Positions 62,024 through 64,000 of a stretch of 64,000 nucleotides of DNA are shown in pieces. Numbering within the stretch: position 1 is the stretch's first letter; the number at the start of each line of letters is the position of its first letter. The notes under the pieces were generated by a model. That model made no database searches and had not been told where the DNA came from. It saw only the letters and a list, made by a program, of their open reading frames with translations. Source of the DNA: Pseudomonas duriflava (lineage in GTDB: Bacteria > Pseudomonadota > Gammaproteobacteria > Pseudomonadales > Pseudomonadaceae); contig NZ_VLKY01000002.1 of the NCBI RefSeq assembly GCF_007830155.1, positions 124,001 through 188,000 of the forward strand. The letters are read 5' to 3'. Both the position numbers and the translations under genes were made by a program.

Positions 62024-62814
62024 ATATCCATGTCTCCTATCCGTCCCGGCTGTATAGCGACAAGCTGTCGTTGGATTGCGGCAGCACGCGTATCTGCCAT
62101 GACATTTCGGTCGCCATCCCCGATAGAGGCTTTACCGTGATCATCGGGCCTAACGGCTGTGGCAAATCTACCCTGCTGCGGGGCCTGTCGCGTCTGGTTC
62201 GGCCCAGCGCAGGCAAGGTACATCTGGACGGCAAGGTGATTAGTGACTACAGCACCCGCGAAGTCGCCCAGCGATTAGGGCTGCTGCCACAAAGTGCACA
62301 GGCGCCGGAAGGCATCCGGGTTGGTGAATTGGTATCGCGCGGTCGCTTTCCCTACCGGAGGGCCTTTTCTACCTGGAGCGACGAAGATGAGCGTGCAGTA
62401 CTTGCCGCGTTACAAGCGACTTCAACCCTAGAGCTGATTGACCGGGAAGTAGATACCCTTTCCGGCGGCCAACGCCAGCGGGTATGGATCGCCCTGGCCC
62501 TTGCTCAGGAAACACCCGTACTGCTACTGGATGAGCCCACCACCTTTCTCGATATTGCGCATCAGATTGAGTTACTCAACTTACTGCGTAACCTCAAAGA
62601 AACCGGCAACCGTACCCTAGTGGCCGTGCTGCATGATCTTAACCACGCCTGTCGCTATGCCGATCACCTCATTGCCATGCGTGACGGTCGTATCCTCTTC
62701 GAAGGTAGCCCTGCAGAAATCATCACGCCTTCAAACATAGAAGCACTCTTTGGCCTGCGCTGTGTCGTGATCAGCGATCCCGTTTCTGGCACCCCGCTGG
62801 TAGTGCCACGCTAA
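62020..62814 (+). CDS. iron-siderophore ABC transporter ATPase (FepC/FhuC-like)
   Basis: A 264-residue ABC ATPase: Walker A GPNGCGKSTLL, signature LSGGQRQRVWIAL, Walker B LLLDEPTTFLD and a His switch VLHDLNHACRY. It belongs to the iron/cobalamin importer group. The ATG at 62020 overlaps the permease stop (ATGA). The last gene of the operon; a hairpin with arms at 62865 and 62920 follows. Confidence 0.94.
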   Translation: MNIHVSYPSRLYSDKLSLDCGSTRICHDISVAIPDRGFTVIIGPNGCGKSTLLRGLSRLVRPSAGKVHLDGKVISDYSTREVAQRLGLLPQSAQAPEGIRVGELVSRGRFPYRRAFSTWSDEDERAVLAALQATSTLELIDREVDTLSGGQRQRVWIALALAQETPVLLLDEPTTFLDIAHQIELLNLLRNLKETGNRTLVAVLHDLNHACRYADHLIAMRDGRILFEGSPAEIITPSNIEALFGLRCVVISDPVSGTPLVVPR

Positions 62815-62864
62815 CCTCCTGCCGCAACAGGGCGCGAAGGCTACGTCCTGGAGAAAAGCATGCG

Positions 62865-62929
62865 CATGAACGCTGCGAAGTGTCAGCCCAGCGGCTCCCT
62901 GCCTCTAGGAGGGTAAGGTAGCGTTCATG
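62865..62929. terminator. long inverted repeat ending convergent genes
   Basis: 10-bp arms (62865-62874 and 62920-62929) enclose a 45-base interior. The right arm lies inside the last codons of the minus-strand gene at 62905. It may be a bidirectional terminator, although no T run is seen. Confidence 0.45.
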
Positions 62930-63276
62930 TCAGGTTTCGCGGGCTGCAAGGTTTGGTGCCGCGGGCGATCCACGAATACATTGCGCCAGAACACACGGTA
63001 CGGGTTGAACCCGATCAGAAACAGCGTGAGTCCGCCTGCAAGGGTATGGGTTGTGTTGTGTTGAGGCAGCCCAAGGGCTAGTAGGAAAATATAGGTAACG
63101 AGGTAGCAACCCCAGCCTCGACTAATACCCATACAGGCTACATATAACTGATCCAGCCAGAGCTGGCGATCCGTTGAAAGCTTCATGCACAAGGCATAGC
63201 CCTGGTCTTTCACCGGCGTCCACCATCCCTGTCGGAATTTCGCGGCATCCTGCCAAAGTGTGCGTTTCTTCTTCAT
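62905..63276 (-). CDS. hypothetical membrane-associated protein
   Basis: A 123-residue protein from the ATG at 63276: a basic N terminus (KKKRTLWQDAAKFRQGWW), two or so hydrophobic segments (GWGCYLVTYIFLLALGLP, LAGGLTLFLIGFNPYRVFW) and a polar end. Not recognised. A GTG at 63288 is an alternative start. It may be a small inner-membrane protein; convergent with the iron operon. Confidence 0.6.
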   Translation of the reverse strand: MKKKRTLWQDAAKFRQGWWTPVKDQGYALCMKLSTDRQLWLDQLYVACMGISRGWGCYLVTYIFLLALGLPQHNTTHTLAGGLTLFLIGFNPYRVFWRNVFVDRPRHQTLQPAKPDMNATLPS

Positions 63277-63288
63277 AGCGGCGCTCAC

Positions 63289-63725
63289 TGTAGCGAGTTG
63301 ACGCCTTTAGCATAGCCAGTGTTAGAAATTACGCGAGAAATTGGCGTTAGTTTGTTGACATAGTTGAAATAAATACGGATTCCTTACTTTTCTCAGGACT
63401 CCGCCGGTGTATTGGGCGGCTCTTGATAAGTCCATAAGAACATACCGATAACTTTTCCTCGGCACGCCTAACCTTAGCGCCATGGAAAATCGTACTTCGT
63501 AACCGCTACGTCTACACTGCAAAGAAGTGCCTGATGACTACTGTCTATCGGCGAACCTCTCCTGCGAAAAGTAACTCCATTGAGCATTGGCAGGCCGCGC
63601 GAGTCTTAACCCAGGCAAACTTCACCTCTTAGTTATTGGAATATCCCAAGCGCCAGGAACAGGCATGCCCGTACAGGACATCGTTTTCGTGCCCGAAACC
63701 GTATGAGGCTCTTCAAGGTATAGGT
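63289..63725. other. 437-bp stretch without a clear gene
   Basis: No recognised gene or strong hairpin. A TTGACA hexamer at 63355-63360 is followed by no good -10. Probably the divergent promoter region for the genes at 62905 and 63726. Confidence 0.45.
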
Positions 63726-64000
63726 ATGCTTAAGGAATTCATTAGTAACGTTGCCCTCCTTATCTGCTGTTGCTGGCTGCATTCGCAATTAAGCTATGCC
63801 AAACAGCTCCGCCCAGTAGCCCATCGCGTATTGACCGGGCTCTGCTTTGGCCTGATCGGTATCGCCGTGATTTCCTATTCCATCCCCGTGCAGCCAGGCG
63901 TAATCGTCGACACCCGGCTGGTACTGGTCAGCGTTGCCTCTTTAATCGGCGGCCCCTTGGTAGGCCTGGTCGCAGGCACTCTGGCAAGTCTCTACCGTTT
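63726..64000 (+). CDS. 5TMR-LYT sensor-domain protein (3' end outside window)
   Basis: The frame opens at ATG 63726 with AAGG upstream and runs off the window. The visible ~91 residues form a membrane domain: RVLTGLCFGLIGIAVISYSI, VQPGVIVDTRLVLVSVASLI, GGPLVGLVAGTLASLYR. This is the 5TM receptor of LytS/YhcK type (5TMR-LYT), which in pseudomonads usually precedes a GGDEF or histidine kinase domain. The output domain lies beyond the window. Confidence 0.8.
   Translation, partial: MLKEFISNVALLICCCWLHSQLSYAKQLRPVAHRVLTGLCFGLIGIAVISYSIPVQPGVIVDTRLVLVSVASLIGGPLVGLVAGTLASLYR

Noticed and set aside
1-64000. Search for CRISPR arrays, tRNA and rRNA genes
   Set aside because: No regular short repeats with spacers and no cloverleaf or rRNA-like sequence were seen by eye; a dedicated scan was not possible.

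Overview
The window looks like chromosomal DNA of a pseudomonad (Gammaproteobacteria). It has moderate GC, Pseudomonas-type families (DUF2790, DUF1615, DUF4124, a BdlA-like receptor, a TreS of the ~690-residue Pseudomonas stutzeri type, PpnN), ordinary Shine-Dalgarno sites, and many short operons on both strands. A class A beta-lactamase with a twin-arginine leader resembles, from memory, the LUT chromosomal enzymes of Pseudomonas luteola; that species-level hint is only inference. I saw no rRNA, tRNA or CRISPR array.

Layout. 1-5,700: the end of a PAS/GGDEF diguanylate cyclase, a hexapeptide acetyltransferase and a TauE/SafE permease, set among decayed genes (half an fsr-type exporter, an araC tail, a frameshifted Atu4866-family gene, an SDR with an internal deletion). 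5,686-16,863: an accessory redox region with intact SDRs, an ABM-fold monooxygenase, pirin, WrbA, a quinone-oxidoreductase-like MDR, DoxX, an amidase, and LysR and AraC regulators; it reads as a quinone/electrophile-stress neighbourhood. 17,060-18,757: an exported tannase-like esterase. 19,207-22,640: a cupin protein, a GNAT gene broken by one in-frame TGA, a DUF2934 protein and the nucleosidase PpnN. 22,709-31,637: a histidine kinase, an AraC-regulated OCD / NhaC / D-amino-acid dehydrogenase cluster, cytochrome c, a BdlA-like receptor and the beta-lactamase.

31,708-41,415: a second TauE/SafE permease beside a lysR remnant, trehalose synthase, a Cache/GGDEF cyclase, an orphan solute-binding protein, and a FIST plus hybrid-kinase pair beside remnants of two insertion sequences (IS256-like and IS5-like). 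41,956-46,788: a tight four-gene cassette (MBOAT acyltransferase, FkbH-like HAD, acyl carrier protein, membrane-anchored SGNH hydrolase) with the logic of dltBCD-type export of an acyl group to the cell surface. This is the best candidate for an under-described system. 46,802-56,412: small secreted or membrane proteins, an FKBP isomerase, a CaCA antiporter, and an XRE-cupin regulator divergent from an RhtA-like exporter. 56,748-62,814: a Fur-box-preceded iron-siderophore uptake operon (TonB receptor, Tat-exported binding protein, two FecCD permeases, ATPase). The window ends inside a gene with a 5TMR-LYT sensor domain.

Recurring themes are c-di-GMP and biofilm signalling (two GGDEF proteins, the BdlA-like receptor, perhaps the last gene), redox/quinone defence, amino-acid inversion, surface modification, and visible gene decay near mobile-element scars.
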